Assembly: GCA_049999765.1 (NCBI GenBank)
Contig: JBNGIQ010008842.1
Location: 45,262-109,261 of the forward strand
Length of the DNA: 64,000 nucleotides
Reading direction: 5' to 3'
Source: Phaeoceros laevis
Lineage: Eukaryota > Anthocerotophyta > Anthocerotopsida > Notothyladales
Shown here: piece after piece, positions 31,350 to 40,117 of the stretch
Numbering within the stretch: position 1 is the stretch's first letter
How the letters are laid out: each line of letters starts with the position of its first letter
Made by a program: the position numbers and the translations under genes
Notes under the pieces: generated by a model
Database searches by the model: none
What the model saw: the letters and a program-made list of their open reading frames with translations, nothing else
Told to the model about the DNA's origin: nothing

Positions 31350-33284
31350 TTACACCCATATGACAAGCGACCCTACCTCTATCAGTTTGACGAGTATGTC
31401 TCCCAGATTTGCATCTATATGTCGCCATTCAGGATGTTCCCTATCCCCAACAGAAAATGTATGCACAATTCCGGCACTGTCGGTCCACCAACTATGGCCT
31501 GGATTCTTCCATGCCCGTGCACTCAGTCTCATTGCCTGGATCTGGTTTGCATAATCCCACATGTGAGCATCTGCATAAATGTTTGACATCAACACATAAA
31601 TGGCTGCATCATCAGGATGCAAACTCACAGCAGATTGAAATGCCTTCCATCCGAGCTCCACATTTTTCCATTTTCGACATGCACCCAACACACTTTTCCA
31701 GATCTCACAATTGGGTCGAGAAGGCATCGTTTGCACCATCTCGAGGGCCTTCTCCACTTGACCTGCACGGCCAAGGAGATCAATTGTGCAATTATAATGT
31801 TCGGCTGTAGGAGTAATCCCATACTCTCGTAGCATAACCTCAAAGTACTCTCGCCCTCTGTCCACCAGACCAGCATGGTTGCACACAGTGAGAACGCTGA
31901 GAAAAGTGACACCATTTGGCTGTACTCTATCAGCAATCATCCTCTCAAGCAAATAAAAAACACGATCGCTCTCTCCCTGACGAGTGTACCCAGCTATTAA
32001 TGCATTCCATGTTACGGTGTCTCTCTTGGGTAACGCATCAAATACCTGCTGTGCATTAACCATGGTACCACATTTGCTATACATGTCAATAAGAGAGTTT
32101 GCCACAACTAAATCAGTAGTCTCAAGTCCTATTTTGGAGATGAAGGTATGGAGTTCCTTTCCTTTCTCCAGTCCTGACACACTACCACAAGCCTGGAGGA
32201 GGCATGCAAACGTGTAAGCATCCGCTGAAGTGATACCCTCCTGATGCATACGTGCATAAACAGCCAAGGATTCCTGACCAAGCCCACACTGTGCGTAGCC
32301 TGCAATCATCGCATTCCAAGTCACCACATCTTTGCTTTGCAGATTATCAAACACTCTCCTTGCATCCTCCAAGCTCCCGCATTTTGCATACATGTCCACC
32401 AGGCAGGTGCCGATGGCTACATCAACATCCAGTCCTCGTAGCTGGACCTGTGCATGGAGCTGCTTCCCCTGATTCAAAGCTCCAACCCTGGCGCATGCTT
32501 GCAGAAGGCAAACAAAGGTTACATGATTCGCTGGAGTGATGCCTTCTAGCTGCATTTCTTCATATAGAGCAAGGGCGTCTTCACCATGCCCATTATGAGC
32601 ATAACCTGAAATCATGGCAGTCCACGTCACCACATTCTTGCATGGCAGACTGTCAAACACACTACGGGCATCTTCTAAGCTCCCGCACTTTGAATACATA
32701 TCCACCAAGGCGTTTCCGACAAATATATTAGGTGCATCTTCAGTTCTGATAATATTAGCATGTACCTCCCTGCCAGCAGGCAGATCCTCTGCATTGGCAC
32801 AAGCATTAAGAACAGCTACAAATAAATGGTTGTCTGGCTTCACGGTTGACTCGCGCAGCTGTCTAAAGAGTTGGATAGCTTGAACAGGCTGTCCATGTCG
32901 AGAATGTGCCAAAATAATGGAAGCCCACATATGCCGGCTCGGTACTGGCACCTTACTAAAGACCTGAGTTGCTTCCTCCAACCTCCCATGGCAAGCATAC
33001 ATACATATGATGTGGTTGGCCAAGAACGCATTGGACGCATACCCACTTTTGACTGCAAGAGCATGAACCCGGCTTCCCAGCACCAGATCCTTCTGTGCTA
33101 TGCACCTCTTAAGTGTAGCATAGAAAACAGAGTTGCCAACATGACATCCTTGATGCACCAGTAGGTCCAATGCTTCGACAGCCTCACTGAGCTGTCCATC
33201 GGCAGATAGTTTGCTCCATGCCCCAACCTGTAAATCCCTCTCGAACCCTGCCACCCTGCAAGCTGACGTGCCGACAGTCAACAA
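31350..33284 (-). CDS. PLS-class PPR protein ending in E+ (PPR-2 of the cluster), no DYW
   Basis: The frame runs from about 33300 (after an in-frame TAA) to the stop at 31350-31352, with no ATG before the PPR repeats. As in PPR-1, the N-terminus is missing or lies in another exon. The N-terminal stretch ACRVAGFERDLQVGAWSK aligns with PPR-1 (PCRVVWYEGD, QLGAWS). Repeats (DMYAKCGSLEDARRVF, DVVTWNAMIAGYAQCG, LLQACGSVSGLEKGKELH) lead to an E domain and an E+ start (VHTFSVGDREHPEWRHI). It then stops after about 20 unrelated residues (KLIEVGSLVIWV). A GAG|GTAGGG at the break could be a splice donor, but no DYW exon follows. E+ proteins without DYW can edit by recruiting a DYW partner. Confidence 0.8.
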   Translation of the reverse strand: MLTVGTSACRVAGFERDLQVGAWSKLSADGQLSEAVEALDLLVHQGCHVGNSVFYATLKRCIAQKDLVLGSRVHALAVKSGYASNAFLANHIICMYACHGRLEEATQVFSKVPVPSRHMWASIILAHSRHGQPVQAIQLFRQLRESTVKPDNHLFVAVLNACANAEDLPAGREVHANIIRTEDAPNIFVGNALVDMYSKCGSLEDARSVFDSLPCKNVVTWTAMISGYAHNGHGEDALALYEEMQLEGITPANHVTFVCLLQACARVGALNQGKQLHAQVQLRGLDVDVAIGTCLVDMYAKCGSLEDARRVFDNLQSKDVVTWNAMIAGYAQCGLGQESLAVYARMHQEGITSADAYTFACLLQACGSVSGLEKGKELHTFISKIGLETTDLVVANSLIDMYSKCGTMVNAQQVFDALPKRDTVTWNALIAGYTRQGESDRVFYLLERMIADRVQPNGVTFLSVLTVCNHAGLVDRGREYFEVMLREYGITPTAEHYNCTIDLLGRAGQVEKALEMVQTMPSRPNCEIWKSVLGACRKWKNVELGWKAFQSAVSLHPDDAAIYVLMSNIYADAHMWDYANQIQAMRLSARAWKNPGHSWWTDSAGIVHTFSVGDREHPEWRHIDANLGDILVKLIEVGSLVIWV

Positions 33285-33657
33285 AACTTTGTTTGGTGCT
33301 TATTTCAAATCCTCGCGGAACACACCTAAAATATGGCAGCAGAGACATGTTTCATCCTTCATTTGAGGACCAATGCGCTCTTCGTTGGGCAGAAGAATGA
33401 GTACCTCTTTGACTCTTTTGCAAACACAAGCTGGTGGAGGACTCTGCAAGGGCCAAGAGTGCTGTTTCCTGGCCGCAGTTTTCCTGGAGACTGAAAATGT
33501 CGTAAATCAAGGAGCGGCAAATGCCCCGTTGTGGAGTCTTCAACGCCCAATATTTTCTGGTGCCTCTGCAGTATTGCAAGCACTGGACAACTCATGAACA
33601 CCGGCCGAGGTCCTTTTCATTGAACATGGCACGAAGGACAACATAGTTGTTGGGAAC
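33285..33657. promoter_or_regulatory. divergent region between PPR-2 and PPR-3
   Basis: A 373-bp stretch between the 5' ends of two oppositely oriented PPR genes. It must contain both promoters and, if PPR-2 has a first exon, probably that exon too. No in-frame ATG for PPR-2 was found in direct continuity. Confidence 0.4.
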
Positions 33658-36384
33658 ATGCATTTCCTTGTTCGACCAGTTACCCCACCACCGGGGAGGC
33701 CAACACAAAAACCTTCCAAACCTCTACTGTCCACTTGCCTCCAATGCAAGCCGCCCACACATAGCAATTCGGTCGGGCTTCTTCTGTGCAAGGCCACTAC
33801 CGGTGAGGCTGTCGAGGCTTTGGACCTCCTGGTGAAGAAAGGATCCGATGTTGACGACTCTGTCTTCTATGGTCTCCTCCGAAGGTGCATTGATGAGAAG
33901 GATCTGGTTCTTGGAAGACGTGTTCATGCTCTTGTCGTCGAAGGCGGGTATGAGTCAGATGCATTTTTGGCCAACCACATCATCTGTATGTATGCCTCTC
34001 ATGGGAGCTTGGACGAAGCAAGAAAGGTCTTTACCGAAGTCATCAGACCAAACCATTATATGTGGGCTTCCATTATACTGGCACATGCACGACATGGACA
34101 GCCGACCCAGGCTATAGAGTTCTACCGACAATTAAGGAAATCACCTCTGAAGCCCAACAATCACATATTTGTTGCGGCCCTTAAAGCATGTACAACTGCA
34201 GAGGATTTGGTTGCTGGCAGGGAAGTTCATGCTGACATTATGGGGGCTTCATGGAGGCCCAATATTTATGTGGGAAACTGCCTAGTGGCCATGTACGCGA
34301 AGTGCGGTTGCTTTGAGGATGCGCGCAGCGTGTTTGACGATCTGCCAAAGAAAGATGTTGTGACATGGACTGCCATGCTAGCAGGATATGCTCAGCATGG
34401 GCTCGGACAACAAGCCCTCACTCTCTATGCAAGCATGCAGCAGGAGGCCATGATTCCACCAAATCATGTAACATTTGTGTGTCTTCTCCAAGCATGTACC
34501 CTAGTGAAAGCTTTACACCAGGGTAAGCAGCTACACGCCCAGATTCAAGAGAGATACCCAGAGCCTGATGTTGTTCTTGGCAATTGCCTGGTGAACATGT
34601 ACTTAAAATGTGGGAGCTTAGAGGATGCTCGCGAAGTCTTTGATCACCTGCCAAGGAAAACTGTCGTGACGTGGACTGCCATGATTTCAGGATATGCAAA
34701 ATGTGGGTGGTTAGAGGAGGCACGTAGACTTTTTGACAATGTGCAAACCCGAGATGTGGCAATGTGGAATGCCATCCTCGGAGGATATGTGCAGCATGGG
34801 CATGGTCAAGACGCCCTGACTCTTTATGCATGTATGCAGCAAGAGGGCACTACTCACGCTAATCATGTTACATTTTCTTGCCTGTTGCAAGCATGCACCA
34901 GTGCTGGGGCTTTGATGCAGGGGAAATTAATCCATTCTCAGATTTGTGAAGAAGGACTGGAAGATGATCTGGTTATTGGCAACTGTCTTGTTACAATGTA
35001 TTCGAAGTGTGGAAGCTTAAAAGATGGACGGAAAGTTTTTGACAACCTACCAAGCAAAAATGTCGTGACCTGGACTGCAATGATCTCAGGATACGCTGAG
35101 CATGGGCTTGGTCAAGAGGCTCTTGCTCTCTATGCAATCATGCAGCGGGAATCCGTTGCAGCAAATCATGTGACGTATGTTTGTCTTTTACAAGCGTGTG
35201 CAAGCATAGGAGCTCTGCATCAGGGCAAGCAGCTCCATGCTGAGATTCAGGAAAGAGGGCTGGAAGCTGACATTGTCGTTGGCAACAGCCTGGTGCACAT
35301 GTATGCTACTTGTGGTAGCTTGGAAGATGCACAAAAGGCGTTCAACCACTTGACAACCAGAGATGTGGTGTCGTGGACTGCCATGATTGCAGGATATGCT
35401 CAACATGGGCTTAATCAGGAAGCCCTTGCCCTCTATGCAGATATGCGGCAGGAGGGCATCACTCCAGCTGATGCTGTTACAGTTGTTTGCCTCCTCCAGG
35501 CATGTGGTAGCATGGCAGGGTTGGAGAAGGGGAAAGAAATCCATTTGCTAATTTCAGAAATTGGACTTGAATCCACTGATTTATTCGTGGCAAATAATCT
35601 CATCGACATGTATGGCAAATGTGGCAGCATGTTTGATGCACAGCAGGTTTTTGATGCATTGCCCACTAGAGATGTGGTGACATGGAGTTCTTTGATTGCA
35701 GGATATGCCCGGGAAGGAAAGACTAACCTTGTGTTCGATTTGTTTGAGAGCATGAGTCAGAAAGGCATCCCACCAAACAGCATCACGTTCCTTTGTGTTC
35801 TCACTGTATGCAGTCATGCAGGTCTAGTGGAGAAGGGCCTGCGTATCTTTGAGAGCATGAGTAGAGACTATGGCATCACTCCAAGCATTGAGCACTTCAC
35901 TTGTCTGGTTGATCTCCTCGGCCGTGCAGGCCAAGTGGACAAGGCAATGATGATGGTTAAGACGATGCCCCTCCAACCCGGTGGTGATTTGTGGAAGAGC
36001 GTCTTGGGTGCCTGTCAAAAGTGGGGTGACGTGCATCTAGGGAGAGAGGCATTTGAATGTGCAGCGAGGTTGGATAGAAGCGATGCTTCAGCATACATTC
36101 TGATGTCAAACATTTACACCGCGGCTGGCATGCACAAGCTGGCGAAAGAAATCCAGACAATGAGAGTCGAAGCACAAGCATGGAAAAAGCCAGGACAAAG
36201 CTGGTGGACTGATATCATGGGAGTTGTGCATAGCTTTGTGGCGGCCGACACAGAACATCCTGCGGGACAAGAAGTCTATGCAAAGCTGGGTGATCTGTCT
36301 GTGAAACTGAATATGTTAGAGTATGTTCCCCATTTTGTAGACAGTGGGAAGTCCGATCTTGCAAATGATAAACTAGGGGAGTAG
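33658..36384 (+). CDS. PLS-class PPR protein (908 aa) ending in E/E+ (PPR-3 of the cluster), no DYW
   Basis: A single open frame from ATG 33658 (aacATGcat) to TAG 36382-36384. This is the longest PPR tract of the cluster, with about one extra PLS triplet compared with PPR-1 (an inserted ISGYAKCGWLEEARRLFDN unit). The N-terminal about 45 residues are basic and Pro/Ser-rich, compatible with plastid or mitochondrial import. The shared cluster signature EAVEALDLLVKKGS and LRRCIDEKDLVLGRRVHALV is present. The C-terminus reaches the E+ region (VVHSFVAADTEHPAG) and EYVPHF, which matches GYVPHL of PPR-1. It then ends 20 residues later, so the DYW domain is absent. It probably marks an editing site and recruits a deaminase in trans, or has lost function. 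Confidence 0.88.
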   Translation: MHFLVRPVTPPPGRPTQKPSKPLLSTCLQCKPPTHSNSVGLLLCKATTGEAVEALDLLVKKGSDVDDSVFYGLLRRCIDEKDLVLGRRVHALVVEGGYESDAFLANHIICMYASHGSLDEARKVFTEVIRPNHYMWASIILAHARHGQPTQAIEFYRQLRKSPLKPNNHIFVAALKACTTAEDLVAGREVHADIMGASWRPNIYVGNCLVAMYAKCGCFEDARSVFDDLPKKDVVTWTAMLAGYAQHGLGQQALTLYASMQQEAMIPPNHVTFVCLLQACTLVKALHQGKQLHAQIQERYPEPDVVLGNCLVNMYLKCGSLEDAREVFDHLPRKTVVTWTAMISGYAKCGWLEEARRLFDNVQTRDVAMWNAILGGYVQHGHGQDALTLYACMQQEGTTHANHVTFSCLLQACTSAGALMQGKLIHSQICEEGLEDDLVIGNCLVTMYSKCGSLKDGRKVFDNLPSKNVVTWTAMISGYAEHGLGQEALALYAIMQRESVAANHVTYVCLLQACASIGALHQGKQLHAEIQERGLEADIVVGNSLVHMYATCGSLEDAQKAFNHLTTRDVVSWTAMIAGYAQHGLNQEALALYADMRQEGITPADAVTVVCLLQACGSMAGLEKGKEIHLLISEIGLESTDLFVANNLIDMYGKCGSMFDAQQVFDALPTRDVVTWSSLIAGYAREGKTNLVFDLFESMSQKGIPPNSITFLCVLTVCSHAGLVEKGLRIFESMSRDYGITPSIEHFTCLVDLLGRAGQVDKAMMMVKTMPLQPGGDLWKSVLGACQKWGDVHLGREAFECAARLDRSDASAYILMSNIYTAAGMHKLAKEIQTMRVEAQAWKKPGQSWWTDIMGVVHSFVAADTEHPAGQEVYAKLGDLSVKLNMLEYVPHFVDSGKSDLANDKLGE

Positions 36385-36696
36385 GGCCACTAGTGAAAAT
36401 TTAGAATCGAAATGACAGAGGGGTCACACTTTCAGGGTGCCGACTGTACATAGGATATGCAACGCATGTCTCCCATTTTCAAGGTAGGAAATGCTTTAGC
36501 AACAGGGAGATAATGGTTCAGATTCTGGGCTTGAGCAACGGAGCAGTACTAGCAAATATGCAGGTCATTCCTGAGAGCCAACCCTCCTCCCACCCGACTT
36601 GCGAACGTCGCCACCAGTTCTCCAGGCAGGCCTTGCAACTAGATGTGAACTAGTTGTGAGCATGGACATGATCGTGAGAAGACAATGGCCTGCACG
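36385..36696. other. convergent gap between PPR-3 and PPR-4
   Basis: 312 bp between two stop codons. Directly after the PPR-3 stop there is no readable continuation of the DYW domain in the same frame. No other feature was seen. Confidence 0.5.
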
Positions 36697-39123
36697 TTAG
36701 CCCACATAACGGTCTCCACATGAACAAGACCCATCCACGAAGCGGTGCACAAGGTGTGCATCCCTAACGATGATGTCTCTCTTCTCTACCCTCGACAGAG
36801 TTTTCGTGCCACTGTGGCAGTCACTGCACATTCTGAGATTCTTGGTTACCAGCAGAGTATGGCCATCTGGAGTGTTCAAGAGACCATACGCCAGTGCCAG
36901 TTTCTCAGCATGTCCACACAATGCATCTTCCTTTTCCCCTTCAGCTACTGCTTTTAACACTAACTGTGTGTGTGGTACATGGCCACCATCCTCCTTCAAC
37001 CTCCAGCTCATGCTCCTCGACCTGGACGAAATATCATCAGTTTTCCCTTCTCCCACTGTGAACTCGTGCACCCTGTTCTTCACTTCAATGCAGGCCTTTC
37101 CAGGCTTCTTCCTTGCACCTGCATGCTTTCGCAAGCTCTCTACCCTATCCACATCCTCCCACCTGCCCGCATTGGAGTACATGTGACCTAAGAGCACATA
37201 TGCCGTTGCACTCTCAGGTTCAATTTTAATAATATGGTCAAAACATCGCCGGCCTCTCTCGATGTCCCCATGGCTTCTACACGCACTCAGCAATGCTCTC
37301 CAGCCCACGACCAGATTGTGAAATGGCATGGTTTGCAACATGCTTTCTGCTTCGTCCAGTCGACCTGACCGCCCAAGCAGATCAACCATGCAATTATAAT
37401 GAGAAACAGAGGGCACAATTCCATAGTCATCCACCATCGCTCTGAAGTACCGCTGGCCGTCATTCACCAAGCCCTCCAGACTGCAGCCCACAAGAAGACA
37501 AAGGAAGGAAGCACTGTCTGGCACAACACCTTGCTGCTGCATCTCTTGGAAACATTGTACAGCCATGTGCCCATCACTGTTCTCTGCGTAGCCATTTAAT
37601 AGAGCAGTCCATGTTACCACATCTTTTGCGGGCAATCTTGCAAAAACTCGTCGAGCATCCTCTAGGCTCCCACATTTCGCATACATGTCTACCAGGCAGT
37701 TGCCAACAACCGCAACACCTTCCAGCCCCCTTGCCCGAATCTGAGAATGGAGCTGTTTCCCCTTCTGTATAGCTCCTACGCTTGCACATGCTTTCAGGAG
37801 GCCCAAGAAAGTGACGAGGTCTGTTGGTGTTTTGCCCTCCTCGAGCATACAATCATAAAGTCTAAGGGCCTCTTCCCCGAGCCCCTGCTGAGCATAACCT
37901 AAAATCATTGAGTTCCACGTCACCACATTCCTGGCAGGCAATTTGTCAAACACTGTGCGTGCTTCCAATAAGCTCCCACATTTTGCGTACATGTCCACCA
38001 GGCAACTGCCAATAACCACATTGCTTTCCAGTCCTTTCTCCTGAATCTCTGTATGAAACTTCTTCCCCTGATGCAAATCTCCAGCAATGACACATGCTTT
38101 GAGGATGCTGGAATATGTGAAGTGGTTTGGTGGTATCCGGTCCCGTTGCATACTTGCATATAGACCGAGGGCCTCTTGGCCACGACCATGCTCAGCATAA
38201 CCTGCAATTATGGCAGTCCATGTCACTACATTTCTGGAGGACAACCTGTCAAACACTTCGCGGGCTTCTTCTAAGTTTCCACATTTCGCATACATGGCCA
38301 CCAGGCAGCTGCCGAGGAACATATCCGGCTCCACCACACTGCGCAGAATATCAGCATGGACCTCCTTGCCAACAGCCAAATCCCCTGCAGTAGCACAAGC
38401 TTGAAGAATTGCCACAAACACATGGTTGTCTGGCCTCACCGTGGAGCACCGCATTTGACGATAAAGTGTGATGGCTTCTGCAGGCTTTCCATGTCGACCA
38501 TGTGCCGATATGATGGATGCCCATACATAGCAGTCCGGTGCTGCCACCCTGTTAAAGACCTGCCTTGCCTCCTCCAACTTCCCATGAGAAGCGTACATGC
38601 AAATGATGTGGTTGGCCAAGAACGTATTCGACTCACACCTACTTCTGACACATAGATCATGCACATGCTTGCCAAGTAACAAGTCCTTTTGCACAATGCA
38701 CCTCTTGAGGACACGATAGAACACAGAGGTATCAATGTACGATCCCTGCTGCACAAGGCAGTCCAAAGCTTCCACAGAGTCGCTCAATTGTACCTTTTCA
38801 CAACACGCTGTGAAAACCAGCTGGTCCTTGCTTCTCCACCAGAAATGCCCCCTAGAATCCCCGCCACCTGCGTCCAGTTTGGTCTTGTCTGCCAAAGCCG
38901 GATTTAGTACTCTAAACGGCTCATTCACCACTTCTTGTCGCGACCTTGTATTGACTTCCACCCTGCAAGGCTCGAGAAACAAGTCTGCTGAGACCTTCTC
39001 AGCTGGAATTTTCTTCCAGAAAGCCGGAGATGGACTGAGGTTCAAACAAGGTGCAGGCGATGAGCCCGAAAACGTGGATGCCTCACCTCGAAGACGGGCA
39101 ACCGTGGGCAGGCACAGTGCCAT
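36697..39123 (-). CDS. PLS-class PPR protein with E, E+ and DYW domains (PPR-4 of the cluster)
   Basis: A single exon from ATG 39123 to the stop at 36697-36699, 808 aa, complete. Residues 1-60 (MALCLPTVARLRGEASTF and following) look like an organelle-targeting sequence. PPR repeats run to about 580 (DMYAKCGSLLEARTVFDKL, RNVVTWNSMILGYAQQG). E and E+ follow (RVHEFTVGEGKTDD). The DYW deaminase keeps its HAE (CGHAEKLALAYGLL), CSDC and HRFVDGSCSCGD metal motifs. The C-terminus is CGDRYVG rather than CGDYW, so the usual last two residues are replaced. It is divergent from the SIS-domain gene with 178 bp between start codons. It shows what a full N-terminus in this cluster looks like: the internal EPCRVE aligns with PCRVV/ACRVA at the open 5' ends of PPR-1 and PPR-2. 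Confidence 0.92.
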   Translation of the reverse strand: MALCLPTVARLRGEASTFSGSSPAPCLNLSPSPAFWKKIPAEKVSADLFLEPCRVEVNTRSRQEVVNEPFRVLNPALADKTKLDAGGGDSRGHFWWRSKDQLVFTACCEKVQLSDSVEALDCLVQQGSYIDTSVFYRVLKRCIVQKDLLLGKHVHDLCVRSRCESNTFLANHIICMYASHGKLEEARQVFNRVAAPDCYVWASIISAHGRHGKPAEAITLYRQMRCSTVRPDNHVFVAILQACATAGDLAVGKEVHADILRSVVEPDMFLGSCLVAMYAKCGNLEEAREVFDRLSSRNVVTWTAIIAGYAEHGRGQEALGLYASMQRDRIPPNHFTYSSILKACVIAGDLHQGKKFHTEIQEKGLESNVVIGSCLVDMYAKCGSLLEARTVFDKLPARNVVTWNSMILGYAQQGLGEEALRLYDCMLEEGKTPTDLVTFLGLLKACASVGAIQKGKQLHSQIRARGLEGVAVVGNCLVDMYAKCGSLEDARRVFARLPAKDVVTWTALLNGYAENSDGHMAVQCFQEMQQQGVVPDSASFLCLLVGCSLEGLVNDGQRYFRAMVDDYGIVPSVSHYNCMVDLLGRSGRLDEAESMLQTMPFHNLVVGWRALLSACRSHGDIERGRRCFDHIIKIEPESATAYVLLGHMYSNAGRWEDVDRVESLRKHAGARKKPGKACIEVKNRVHEFTVGEGKTDDISSRSRSMSWRLKEDGGHVPHTQLVLKAVAEGEKEDALCGHAEKLALAYGLLNTPDGHTLLVTKNLRMCSDCHSGTKTLSRVEKRDIIVRDAHLVHRFVDGSCSCGDRYVG

Positions 39124-39301
39124 CTACCAACCCGACTCACAGACGTGTTTCCCCTAGCTACCAATCTGTTGTACGTCTTTTCGGGGTACGGACCACTAGT
39201 TTTGTGTGGTGGAGCGTTCGAACCTCTGAAGATTACATTGGACTTCTCAGATTACATTGTACAACTAGCCTACCGACAGAAAGGAACTGGACAGTGACTT
39301 C
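39124..39301. promoter_or_regulatory. compact bidirectional promoter
   Basis: Only 178 bp separate the ATG of PPR-4 (-) from the ATG of the SIS-domain gene (+). Both promoters and 5' leaders must fit here or overlap the coding regions. A small direct repeat (agattacattg twice, about 39231-39260) is visible. No TATA box is evident. Confidence 0.55.
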
Positions 39302-39883
39302 ATGAGCACCTCCCTTCCTTCCAGCTACCCCATGGTAGCCGCTGCTCTGCAGGAGATCCTGCATGTCTTTGAGAAGACCGCGGGTGACGACCCCGCGGAG
39401 GTACTCGTGAGAGAAGTGATGCAAGCATCGTCAGGTCAGATTGTTCTGCACGGTGTGGGCCGAGAAGGACTGATGATGAAGGCGTTTGCTATGCGCCTGT
39501 TCCACCTCGGCCTGAAAGCTCACTGCGCAGGGGACATGACCACCCCACCCATAGGCCCTGGTGACTTGCTTTTGGTGAGTGCTGGCCCTGGAGGCTTTAG
39601 CACCGTGGATGCACTTATATCTACAGCAAGGGATGCAGGGGCCCGCGTACTAGTGATCACTGCCCAGCCCGAGGGCTCCGCAGCTGGAAAGGCACATGCT
39701 GTGGCCGTGCTCATGGGCCAGACCATGGCGGACCATTCTAGCAAGTCTAGATCTGTGCTGCCCATGGGCAGTGTTTATGAAGGGGCCTTATTCATGCTCT
39801 CTGAGGTTACCGTGCTGCTCCTGAGGGACAAGCTTGCAGAAACCATGGAGAGCATGCGGGCCCGGCACACCAACTTGGAGTGA
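39302..39883 (+). CDS. SIS-domain sugar-phosphate isomerase (3-hexulose-6-phosphate isomerase-like)
   Basis: A single exon, ATG 39302 (ttcATGagc) to TGA 39881-39883, 193 aa. The family is PHI/HxlB-like. In methylotrophic microbes it isomerises 3-hexulose-6-phosphate to fructose-6-phosphate; the plant homologues are conserved but their substrate is not established. The SIS fold is visible: VLHGVGREGLMMKAFAMRLFHLG (sugar-phosphate loop region), DMTTPPIGPGDLLLVSAGPGGFSTV, ARVLVITAQPEGS, QTMADHS and LPMGSVYEGALFMLSE with the catalytic-type Glu. The length matches the family (about 180-200 aa). No targeting peptide is obvious, so it is probably cytosolic. Confidence 0.88.
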   Translation: MSTSLPSSYPMVAAALQEILHVFEKTAGDDPAEVLVREVMQASSGQIVLHGVGREGLMMKAFAMRLFHLGLKAHCAGDMTTPPIGPGDLLLVSAGPGGFSTVDALISTARDAGARVLVITAQPEGSAAGKAHAVAVLMGQTMADHSSKSRSVLPMGSVYEGALFMLSEVTVLLLRDKLAETMESMRARHTNLE

Positions 39884-40117
39884 CTCCTGCTGCTAATGTA
39901 TCAATAGACACGGCGAGCAAATTAGCAGCAATGGCCGAATTGAGAACCAGCAAGCAGTAGGAGAGTCGGGATAAACCTGAATTGTACCTGGACATGTCTA
40001 ACTGGATTCTCGCCGTAAACCTGGAAAGGCTAGGCTGAATCCATCAAGCTCAACCATCCTGTTGTTATAAGGGCCATTCCTATTAGTGGAAGCTTTTCCT
40101 GATAAAGAGAAGCTTTC

